NCBI RefSeq assembly: GCF_014205275.1
Contig: NZ_JACHND010000001.1
Span: 1,550,001-1,614,000, forward strand
Length of the DNA: 64,000 bases
Reading direction: 5' to 3'
Origin: Sphaerisporangium siamense
GTDB lineage: Bacteria > Actinomycetota > Actinomycetes > Streptosporangiales > Streptosporangiaceae
A program made the position numbers and the translations under genes. A model generated the notes under the pieces. That model had not been told where the DNA came from. It did no database searches and saw only the letters and a program-made list of their open reading frames with translations. Within the stretch, counting starts at the first letter, position 1, and each line of letters starts with the position of its first letter. Shown one piece after another: positions 47,946-54,831 of this stretch.

Positions 47946-48890
47946 ATGCCATCGACCGTGAACGACGTCGAGCGGTTCGAGGCCTCCAGGGCGCGACTGG
48001 AGGCCATTGCATACCGTCTCCTCGGCTCCGCCGCGGAGGCCGAGGACGCCGTGCAGGAGACGTTCCTGCGCTGGCAGGCCGCCGATGTCGACCGCATCGA
48101 GGTCCCCGAGGCATGGTTGACGAAGGTTCTCACCAACCTGTGCCTCAACCAGCTCGCCTCCGCGCGAGCGCGCCGCGAGACCTATGTGGGCCAATGGCTT
48201 CCCGAGCCGCTGCTCGCCGGGGACCCGATGCTCGGCCCGGCCGACACCGTCGAGCAGCGCGAATCGGTCTCGTACGCGGTCCTCACCCTCATGGAGCGCC
48301 TTTCGCCGAACGAGCGGGCGGTGTACATGCTGCGGGAGGCATTCGACTACCCGCACCGGGAGATCGCCGACATCCTCGACACCACCGAGGCCGCCAGCCA
48401 GCAGCTCTTCCACCGGGCCAAGAAGCACATCGCGGACGGCAAGGTCCGCAGCGAAGTCGACGATGCCGCCGCCCGGCGGATCGTCGAGGAGTTCCTGGCG
48501 GCCGCCACCACCGGCCGGACCGAGCCGCTCGTGCGCCTGCTCACCGAGGACGCCATCTCGATCGGCGACGGCGGTGGGAAGGTCCCGGCCCGCGCCAAGG
48601 CGTTCGAGGGCGCCATCGCGGTCGCGAAGTTCCTGTGGGGCCTGTTCAAACCCGGAGAGGCCAAGCGCGCCTTGGTCGGCGGCTCGCCCGAGGTCTACGC
48701 CTGGACCGCCAACGGCGAGCCGGCCGTCGTGGTCGCCATGGACGGCCGGGTCGTCGGCGTCATGTGTCTGGAGGTCACCACCGAGGGCATCGCCGCGGTC
48801 CGCAACCAGGTCAACCCCGACAAGCTCGAACGCGCGACCGCGCAGTGGGCGGCCGCCGACCACGGGCAGCCCCTGTTCAACGCCTTCTGA
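47946..48890 (+). CDS. ECF41-type RNA polymerase sigma factor
   Basis: 314-residue extracytoplasmic-function sigma factor with a fused SnoaL-like C-terminal domain. Sigma2 (about 10-75) and sigma4 (about 105-165, HREIADILDTTEAASQQLFHRAKK) are followed by the domain that regulates ECF41 activity. All three ECF41 signatures are present: WLPEP (84-88) in the linker, DGGGK (208-212), and NPDKL (290-294) near the C-terminus. No anti-sigma gene is present, as expected for this group. The next gene is the typical oxidoreductase partner. Confidence 0.93.
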   Translation: MPSTVNDVERFEASRARLEAIAYRLLGSAAEAEDAVQETFLRWQAADVDRIEVPEAWLTKVLTNLCLNQLASARARRETYVGQWLPEPLLAGDPMLGPADTVEQRESVSYAVLTLMERLSPNERAVYMLREAFDYPHREIADILDTTEAASQQLFHRAKKHIADGKVRSEVDDAAARRIVEEFLAAATTGRTEPLVRLLTEDAISIGDGGGKVPARAKAFEGAIAVAKFLWGLFKPGEAKRALVGGSPEVYAWTANGEPAVVVAMDGRVVGVMCLEVTTEGIAAVRNQVNPDKLERATAQWAAADHGQPLFNAF

Positions 48891-48921
48891 GCGCTATGTG
48901 AGGTGCTTCACATCGCGTTCC

Positions 48922-48949
48922 TGTCAGGAAACGGCGGGCCGCTCGGTTC
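48922..48949 (+). promoter_or_regulatory. Possible ECF41-dependent promoter
   Basis: TGTCA at 48922-48926 (the ECF41 -35 core) with CGGTTC about 17 bp further on as an imperfect match to the CGTC -10. It lies in the 92-bp gap before the oxidoreductase gene. Confidence 0.4.
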
Positions 48950-48982
48950 AAGTGGCGAACCCGCCCAGGAAGGAGCAAGGAG

Positions 48983-50179
48983 ATGCAGCACCGCATCATC
49001 GTCCTCGGAGCCGGATACGCCGGAGCCATCGCCGCCGGTCGCCTCGCCAAGCGGCTCCGCCGCGAGGACGTCGCCGTCATCCTCGTCAACGACGAGCCCG
49101 ACTTCGTCGAACGCGTCCGCAACCACCAGCTCGCGGTCGGCCAGGACCTCAAGTCCCGGCCGTTCGAAGAGATGTTCGCGGGCACCGGCGTCGACATCAG
49201 GCTCGCGAAGGTCAGCGGCGTCGACGTCGACCGCAAGACCGTGGCGGTCGCCGACGCGAACGGCACCGAAGAACTCGCCTATGACACCCTCGTCTACGCC
49301 CTCGGCAGCGGCTGGAACCCCCAAGGCGTCCCCGGGACCGCCGAGCACGCCTATGAGATCGCCGGCCGCCCCGGAGCCCTCCGGCTGCGCGAGCGCCTGG
49401 CCCGCCTCGACGCCGGGCAGACCGTGGTCGTCGTAGGCGGCGGCCTCACCGGCCTGGAGGCCGCCACCGAGATCGCCGAGACCCGCCCGGACCTCGACGT
49501 CGCCCTCGCCGCCCGCGGTGGCCTCGGCGACTGGCTCTCACCCAAGGGCCGTGAGCACCTGGGCAAGGTCTTCGGCAAGCTCGGGATCACCGTGCACGAG
49601 CACGCCGCTGTCACCAGTGTCGAAGCCGACCACGTCGTCACCGCCGATGGCAAGGCCATCCCGGCCGCGGTCACCGTGTGGACCACCGGCTTCGCGGTCC
49701 ACCCGATCGCGAAGGCGACCACCCTGGAGGTCACCGGCACCGGCCAGATCGTGGTCGACGAGACCATGCGCTCGGTCTCGCACCCGGACGTGTACGCCAT
49801 CGGGGACGCGGCCATGGTGATGGGCCCCGGGGACAAGCCGCTGCGGATGTCGTGCGCCTCGGGAACTCCGACCGCGTGGCGGGCCGCCGACGCGATCGCG
49901 GCGCGCCTGACCGGCGGGAAGCTCCGGGACGCGCCGATCCGCTACTTCAACCAGTGCATCTCACTGGGCCGCAAGGAAGGCCTGATCCAGTACGTCACCG
50001 CCGACGACCGCGCCGTGCGGCCGGTCCTGACCGGACGGCTCGCCGCCGTCTACAAGGAGCTGATCTGCAAGGGCGCCGCGTGGAGCGTCGGTAACCCGAC
50101 ACTCGGGCTGCCGACCCGGCGCCGCCGCGTCACGCGGGAGCGCGTCGCGGAGGGCTCGGCCGCCAAGGCGCCGGCGTAG
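48983..50179 (+). CDS. NAD(P)/FAD-dependent oxidoreductase (NDH-2-like)
   Basis: 398-residue two-dinucleotide-binding-domain flavoprotein. The FAD motif is VLGAGYAGAIAAGRL at the N-terminus, the NAD(P) motif is VVVVGGGLTGLEAATEIAE (about 149-167), and VYAIGDAAMV is the second FAD motif. It resembles type II NADH dehydrogenases without a clear membrane tail. ATG with AAGGAG upstream. It follows the ECF41 gene, as oxidoreductases of this kind usually do, and is the likely target of that sigma factor. The stop codon is inside a hexanucleotide repeat. Confidence 0.9.
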   Translation: MQHRIIVLGAGYAGAIAAGRLAKRLRREDVAVILVNDEPDFVERVRNHQLAVGQDLKSRPFEEMFAGTGVDIRLAKVSGVDVDRKTVAVADANGTEELAYDTLVYALGSGWNPQGVPGTAEHAYEIAGRPGALRLRERLARLDAGQTVVVVGGGLTGLEAATEIAETRPDLDVALAARGGLGDWLSPKGREHLGKVFGKLGITVHEHAAVTSVEADHVVTADGKAIPAAVTVWTTGFAVHPIAKATTLEVTGTGQIVVDETMRSVSHPDVYAIGDAAMVMGPGDKPLRMSCASGTPTAWRAADAIAARLTGGKLRDAPIRYFNQCISLGRKEGLIQYVTADDRAVRPVLTGRLAAVYKELICKGAAWSVGNPTLGLPTRRRRVTRERVAEGSAAKAPA

Positions 50180-50202
50180 GCGTAGGCGTAGGCGTAGGCG
50201 TA
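50173..50202 (+). repeat. Tandem hexanucleotide repeat (ggcgta)5
   Basis: Five perfect copies of ggcgta; the TAG in the first copy is the stop codon of the oxidoreductase gene. Confidence 0.9.
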
Positions 50203-50356
50203 GGCGAGAAGCGAAGCGCGTTCTCGACGCGAGGGCACCAGCTTCACTGTCGGTCCAGGCGGCGACTATATGTTGCGATGTCCGTGCCGGCGTTGGACGG
50301 CGGACGTTGTCCGCTCTGAGTCTGCCGGTTCCTGGCAGGCGGGGGTGTCGGATCGT

Positions 50357-50505
50357 TTAGAAGAAGTAGCGGTACTGGCCCCAGTCGTAGTGGCCGCGGT
50401 AGCCCTCGCCGACGCGCATGCGAAGTCGTCGTGGCGGTCCTCGCCGTGGCTGTAGCCGGACCAGATCTTGCCGAAGCCGTGCCGGCCGTGGGAGGTCTTG
50501 CTCAT
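50357..50505 (-). pseudogene. Small His/Gly/Tyr-rich protein gene with a frameshift
   Basis: An ATG at 50505 with a strong ribosome site (AGGAGAA) opens MSKTSHGRHGFGKIWSGYSH, then GEDRHDDF. After about 28 codons the original frame turns into Ala/Thr filler, while the next frame continues with MRVGEGYRGHYDWGQYRYFF and a TAA at 50357-50359, the same composition. One missing base near 50420 would rejoin them into about 49 residues. The family is not recognised. Could be a true single-base deletion, a sequencing error, or programmed frameshifting. Confidence 0.55.
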
Positions 50506-50906
50506 GGTGGGTGTTCTCCTGATGTGTGAGGGTCACGGCTCAGGGGGCCGGTGTGTTTCGTGCCACGCCCGATTTCGGACGCCAGAGCACCACGAACCGC
50601 TGTCCGGTCAACGGCCTGTCCAGGCGTCGCCCGTGTTCGCGGAGCGGGAGGGCGAGGGGCCGACGTCGTCGTACGGTGGCGCTCCCCGTCAGCTGCCGCT
50701 CGCCCGCGCGGTAGGGCGCCTCCTCGCTTTCACACAGTACGAACTGTCGCTCATTTCGCAGAATATTTGCTGCCGCGGATGCAGAAATAGGTGCGATGCG
50801 CGGTCAGGTTTCATGGTGTGTCCGACGAAACCCGAACCCTCGCTTTCTCTGCTGTGCGCTTCGTGGTACTGTCGATTCAGTTGCAGTTGTGGTTCCCAAA
50901 GACTTC
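50506..50906 (+). other. Gene-free stretch upstream of the cold-shock gene
   Basis: About 400 bases without a supportable gene. The part nearest the cold-shock gene (50740-50900) has lower GC, and the promoter is likely here; TACTGT at 50868-50873 is a possible -10. Confidence 0.35.
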
Positions 50907-50945
50907 AAGTGCCCTCATCGGCGTCCTCTGCCGGTGATGGCACTT
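50907..50945 (+). terminator. Terminator-like hairpin in the cold-shock gene leader
   Basis: Nearly perfect 16-bp stem (aagtgccctcatcggc pairing with gccggtgatggcactt, one mismatch) with a 7-base loop, followed by TTTTG. It lies about 97 bases before the start codon of the cold-shock gene, so it may be a leader attenuator rather than an ordinary 3' end. Confidence 0.65.
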
Positions 50946-51042
50946 TTGTATTGCCGGTGCTTTCCGGACGGGGTAATCATCGCGGCGACGCGAGGCTCGC
51001 ACGGTGCGAGCTTTCCGGGCACTGCCCCGAAGGAGATGCAAA

Positions 51043-51246
51043 ATGGCTACTGGCACAGTGAAGTGGTTCAACGCGGAAAAGGGCTTCGGCTTCATCGAGC
51101 AGGACGGTGGTGGCGCCGACGTCTTCGCCCACTACTCGAACATCGCCGCCCAGGGTTACCGCGAGCTCCAGGAAGGCCAGAAGGTGAGCTTCGACGTCAC
51201 CCAGGGCCAGAAGGGGCCGCAGGCGGAGAACATCGTTCCCGCCTGA
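51043..51246 (+). CDS. cspA: Cold-shock protein (CspA family)
   Basis: 67-residue OB-fold nucleic acid chaperone that melts RNA structure at low temperature or in stress. RNP1 is KGFGFIEQ and RNP2 is VFAHYS; it opens [20 protein letters not shown] with AAGGAG upstream; the open frame upstream of it is unrelated. It has a long leader with a strong hairpin and a perfect 12-bp terminator after the stop. The next genes are a wrecked DEAD-box helicase and a MerR regulator, the remains of a cold-response group often seen in actinomycetes. Confidence 0.96.
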   Translation: MATGTVKWFNAEKGFGFIEQDGGGADVFAHYSNIAAQGYRELQEGQKVSFDVTQGQKGPQAENIVPA

Positions 51247-51262
51247 CACTGAGCACTACGCA

Positions 51263-51296
51263 GATGGGGCCCGCGCCTTAGGGTGCGGGCCCCATC
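51263..51296 (+). terminator. Terminator after the cold-shock gene
   Basis: 12-bp perfect stem (gatggggcccgc/gcgggccccatc) with a 10-base loop, 16 bases after the stop. Confidence 0.8.
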
Positions 51297-51610
51297 GCGT
51301 TGCTTCCATGGTGTCCGATGTGCCGTGCCGTCCGCGAACGGCGAGCGCGGCATGCCTGTTCTTCCACCGCGCAGCGGACGGACGACCGATGGCTCGGTCC
51401 GGACACGAGTCCGCTCCAGCCCTTCTGACCCGGTATCTCAGCCGCCGTTCTTCTCGGTGAAATGCCTACCATTCCGACGCGCTGGGCCAGGGCGTGTTCC
51501 GCCCGGCTCGATTCGTCTTTTCTTCGGCTCGTGCTCGCTATTCTTCGTGCCGCTCATCGCGCCGAGAATCACTTGATACGTGCCGCATCGAGGACGGTTC
51601 TGTATGAACC
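51297..51610. other. Gene-free stretch
   Basis: About 310 bases between the cold-shock terminator and the helicase remnant. No gene or clear signal seen. Confidence 0.3.
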
Positions 51611-52124
51611 GTGCAACTCGTACGCACGACCGCTACCCCCCCGCCCGTACGGGCGGCTCTGCCGATCTCGGCAGGGGTGGCCGATCTGGCTCGCCGGCTC
51701 CGCGCCGTTCGGGCGCCCCCAGCCGTTCCGGTGGCCACGGGCGGCGTCCCGCCGCGCTTCATGGGGAGGCTGCCGAACTCCCTGGCCGGCCGGGACATCC
51801 TGGGGCGTGGGCGAACGGGATCAGGCAAGACTCTCGCCTTCGGCCTGGCCCTGCTCGTCCGCATCTCCGGACAGCGTGCCGAGTCGCGGCGGCCGCGCCG
51901 GTGAGTCCGGCAGCGTCGTCACCCTCGTCCTGCCGAACCAGCGTCGTGACGTGAGCCGGCTGATGGCCGACGCCGATATCGTCCCGCAGACCAGCCAAGT
52001 CCGCTCCGGCGAGGCCGAACTGCGACGTATCACGGGCGCCCAGGCTCCCTCCGGGATCCCCGTGACCATCACCGCACCGGTTGTGAAGCGTCGGGCGGGG
52101 CGGAGCGGCCGACGATCCTGGTAG
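51611..52124 (+). pseudogene. DEAD-box RNA helicase with a large internal deletion
   Basis: The N-terminal part (from the GTG at 51611) keeps LPNSLAGRDILGRGRTGSGK with the Walker A loop, then TLAFGLALL, but the reading frame ends at 51904. In another frame the C-terminal tail typical of actinobacterial DEAD-box proteins follows (LVLPNQRRDVSRLMADADI, then PQTSQVRSGEAELRRITGAQ). Everything between (the DEAD box, SAT and HRxGR motifs, some 300 residues) is missing, so it cannot be an active helicase. Confidence 0.75.
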
Positions 52125-52193
52125 CAGTGGTGACCGTCGGCGGACCAGGACGTCGAAGACGTCGATCGCCAGGTGAGACGCGCCGCACCGGCC

Positions 52194-52661
52194 CTAAGAC
52201 GAGCGGCTGCCCGCGTTGCCGGATCGTCGGTCGCGGTCCTGCTGGAGTTCGGCGTTGATGCGCAGGGCTTCGGCGAGCTGGTCTTCCAGGATGATGATGC
52301 GGCAGGCGGCCTCCAGGGCGGTGCCCTGGTCGACCAGTTCCCGGGCGCGGGCGGCCAGGCGCAGTTGGTAGCGCGAGTAGCGGCGGTGGCCACCCTGCGA
52401 GCGCTGCGGCTCGATCAGTCTGGCGGCGCCCAGGCTGCGCAGGAACGCCGGGGTGACGCCGAGGATCTCGGCGGCCCGGCCCATGCTGTAGGCGGGGTAG
52501 TCCTCATCGTCGAACCGGTGATCGGAGATGTCGCTCGCCGTGGCCGGGCGTCCGTCAGTCCTTCCCGCAGTGTCGGTCTTGTCGGCCGGTTCAGCCTTGT
52601 CGGCGGTGTCTCGGAGCCTGAGCTCTGAGGGGACGGCCGACGCCATCGGTGCTTGATCCAT
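52194..52661 (-). CDS. MerR family transcriptional regulator
   Basis: 155-residue regulator. The first 50 residues are charged and disordered. The MerR helix-turn-helix follows (about 58-100; YSMGRAAEILGVTPAFLRSLG, then AARLIEPQRSQGGHRRYSRY), and a coiled-coil dimer helix ends it (ILEDQLAEALRINAELQQDRD). There is no cysteine-bearing effector loop, so a metal sensor is unlikely. ATG with GAAGGT upstream. Together with cspA and the helicase remnant it belongs to a cold-response type group. An 18-bp palindrome lies upstream. Confidence 0.88.
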   Translation of the reverse strand: MDQAPMASAVPSELRLRDTADKAEPADKTDTAGRTDGRPATASDISDHRFDDEDYPAYSMGRAAEILGVTPAFLRSLGAARLIEPQRSQGGHRRYSRYQLRLAARARELVDQGTALEAACRIIILEDQLAEALRINAELQQDRDRRSGNAGSRSS

Positions 52662-52684
52662 ATAACCTTCCCGTACGCCGAACA

Positions 52685-52714
52685 GGGCCCCGGCGCCATG
52701 ATGCGCCGGGGCCC
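52685..52714. terminator. Strong hairpin in the merR upstream region
   Basis: 12-bp perfect GC stem (gggccccggcgc/gcgccggggccc) with a 6-base loop, 24 bases before the merR start. It may be a leader hairpin of the merR message or a terminator for rightward transcription. Confidence 0.6.
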
Positions 52715-52733
52715 GCGAGGTTCAACACCATCT

Positions 52734-52751
52734 ATCGGCTCTAGAGCCGAT
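52734..52751. promoter_or_regulatory. 18-bp perfect palindrome upstream of merR
   Basis: atcggctctagagccgat, a 9+9 perfect inverted repeat 73-90 bases before the merR start. Possible regulator site or short hairpin. Confidence 0.5.
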
Positions 52752-53419
52752 CTCTTCTTCCGCGTTGGCCGCCTGATGGGGGCGGGGACGCGGGGATCGC
52801 GTATGCGTGACCGTAGACCACCGTCCAATCCGTGGAGCCGCGGTACCCGTGCGGCGAACATCAACCGGCAACGGGCGATCCTGATGGCGTTCAACACTCC
52901 TTTCGCTATCTCTGTTTCTTCGACCTCATACTGCTGCGGCAGCGTGTCCACGGCCGGGACCCTTCACCTACACCGGCCCTGGCACATCCGACCTTCTGCC
53001 GTCTTTCTGCGTCCTCTTCGCTATCCACGCTCGTCCGGGCATTTCCTCATGATGCCTGGGTCCTGCTCTGCCCTCGTGGATCCGTTCCTTGCGATGCAGG
53101 AACTCTACCCTCATGGGGCACAGAAGTCTACTTCGCGTACTACAAATTTCCGGCTCCGGTGAAGCTAGGTTCGGCTTGACGTCATCTGGAGCAGGCCGGC
53201 CACGGTTTGCCCGACCCTGACGCCGGCAGCCCGGCCGGCACCCTTGACAACGCAGCCAGACCACGGGACGAGGCGCAAGCACCACCCCCCGCGGACTCAC
53301 CCAAGACTGACCGACGACGGGCTCCCCTTCAGTCGGGACGGCCGGGGTAGAGATCGGCGACATGCGCTGTCACACACCGGAGCAGGACAAGTAGCTCTGT
53401 ACGGTGTGACTGGCTCCCA
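52752..53419. other. Gene-poor stretch left of the tRNA-Ala remnant
   Basis: About 670 bases of lower GC with no convincing gene on either strand. Open frames here have atypical composition (many Cys, Leu, Phe) and no ribosome sites. Confidence 0.4.
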
Positions 53420-53463
53420 TTTGCAAGCAGGAAGTCAGGGGTTCGACTCCCCTAGGCTCCACC
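53420..53463 (+). repeat. Degenerate copy of the tRNA-Ala 3' half (att-like)
   Basis: 44 bases matching 46634-46677 at 40 positions: the anticodon loop (tttgcaa), variable loop, T-arm and acceptor 3' strand (taggctccacc). Two changes in the T-stem compensate (A-T to G-C), so it derives from a functional tRNA-Ala rather than from random drift of the copy here. The 5' half of the tRNA is absent. Confidence 0.85.
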
Positions 53464-53540
53464 ACCCAGAACGGTAGCCGCACCGCATGTCCTCCGCGCC
53501 GATCAACGCGCCGGCCACCCGGCACACCGCCCCAGTCGTT

Positions 53541-54242
53541 CTATGTCGATCGACGAGCGAAACCGCCCAACAGCGGCCCGTTCAACACCTCTTGGGTCAG
53601 GACGACGCGAGTCAACCGCACCGCGAGAAGGAGAGCTCCGTCCAGGGTCAGACGATCGACGTTCCCATCGTCATCCTGGTCTGCCCGAGGGTATTCGGGA
53701 TCGAAGCCTACGGCCCTCATAGCGTCTACAAGACGATCCGGATCACTCCCGTAGCGCCATGCGGGGATCCGAGGGTCGAAGGTGGTCACTACCTTCCCGT
53801 CACGGGCGTACGTGAAGGCGTCGGCCGCGTAATCATTGCGTAGGACTGACACGGCTTCCGTCGCGGTAGACAAAGCCAGCAAGGCGTCAAGCTCTGCCGT
53901 TCGACAACCATTCCGCTCGATGAGCACGGTCCAGCCGCCTAACCGCCCGGCCAGAACCGTGTCGGGGAACAGCCCCTCGTCCATCAACTCTCGGTACGTG
54001 AGCGGGCGGATGCTCTCTTCGGTGGCACCGATGCGCCGAAGCGCCGAAGTCTCATCGAGCCCCCACACGAAGGTCAGGCACCACACATCACCCAGCTCGT
54101 AGCCCCCGGCCAGCCAGGCGACATCGGCATCCGTGATCTGAATATCCCCACGCCGCGCCACTTCCCATCCGCCTTCCTTCAGTACGTCGCCAAGGTAACG
54201 ATCACCACCGACATTCGCGCTCACCACCACCCGATACTCCAT
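53541..54242 (-). CDS. DUF6461 domain-containing protein
   Basis: 233-residue actinobacterial protein resembling DUF6461 family members. Recognisable parts are AWLAGGYELGDVWCLTFVWG near residue 43, GRLGGWTVLIERNGCR, and the run TATEAVSVLRNDYAADAFTY. It is probably cytosolic (no signal or membrane helix). Proteins of this kind are numerous in Streptomyces and relatives and lack a known function. ATG start. It stands alone between the tRNA remnant and soxR. Confidence 0.75.
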   Translation of the reverse strand: MEYRVVVSANVGGDRYLGDVLKEGGWEVARRGDIQITDADVAWLAGGYELGDVWCLTFVWGLDETSALRRIGATEESIRPLTYRELMDEGLFPDTVLAGRLGGWTVLIERNGCRTAELDALLALSTATEAVSVLRNDYAADAFTYARDGKVVTTFDPRIPAWRYGSDPDRLVDAMRAVGFDPEYPRADQDDDGNVDRLTLDGALLLAVRLTRVVLTQEVLNGPLLGGFARRST

Positions 54243-54289
54243 TAGCGTGCCGTGGCTGTTCAGGCGGCCGTGCTCGTCCTGCCCGTGTG

Positions 54290-54793
54290 TCAGGAGCTGG
54301 ACTCATCGCGTGGATGTGCCGTGGGGCGTTGAGAAGGAGAGGCGCTGGGCTTTTGGAGTCGGACCGGGCCGGGACCGTGGTCGCGTAGGGCGTCGTCGGG
54401 GTTCAGGAGGAGGCAGGCTTTCATGGAGAGGCAGCCGCAGCCGATGCAGCCGGTGAGTTCTTGCTCGAGGGTTTCGATGGCGCGTCGGCGTTCTTCCAAC
54501 CGTTTCTTCCAGGCGCGGGAGAGTCGTTGCCAGTCCTGGTGGGTGGGGGCGTGGTCGCGGGGGAGGGTGGCGAAGAGGGCGGCGACGTCGGTCAGTGGGA
54601 TGTGCAGGCGCTTGGCCACGATGAGCAGGGATATGCGGCGCAGCATGTGCCGGGAGTAGATGCGCTGGTTGCCGCTGCCGCGTTCGCTGAAGATCAGGCC
54701 CTTGCGTTCGTAGAAGTGCAGGGCGGAGGCGGACACGCCGGTCCGGCGGATGATCTCACCGATCGAGAGACGATCGTCCGGACTGGCGCGCAC
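54290..54793 (-). CDS. soxR: Redox-sensitive transcriptional activator SoxR
   Basis: 167-residue MerR-family regulator with a [2Fe-2S] cluster that senses redox-cycling compounds. HTH: SIGEIIRRTGVSASALHFYE (10-29). The cluster cysteines are C116, C119, C121 and C127 (CIGCGCLSMKAC), the canonical SoxR spacing. GTG 54793 has AAGGAGA 7 bases upstream; the frame runs open much further only as a shadow of the MFS gene. It lies 38 bp after the MFS gene, and a SoxR box precedes that gene, so it likely activates the operon and thereby itself. Confidence 0.95.
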   Translation of the reverse strand: MRASPDDRLSIGEIIRRTGVSASALHFYERKGLIFSERGSGNQRIYSRHMLRRISLLIVAKRLHIPLTDVAALFATLPRDHAPTHQDWQRLSRAWKKRLEERRRAIETLEQELTGCIGCGCLSMKACLLLNPDDALRDHGPGPVRLQKPSASPSQRPTAHPRDESSS

Positions 54794-54831
54794 GGCATGT
54801 CTCCTTGCTGCGGGGAGGGGGGCAGGTGTGA

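Noticed and set aside
48908..49348. Minus-strand frame under the oxidoreductase N-terminus
   Set aside because: Shadow frame; the plus strand has the FAD motif and a good ribosome site.
50173..50202. Short repeat considered as a CRISPR array
   Set aside because: The units are 6 bases with no spacers, and no cas gene is present in the window.
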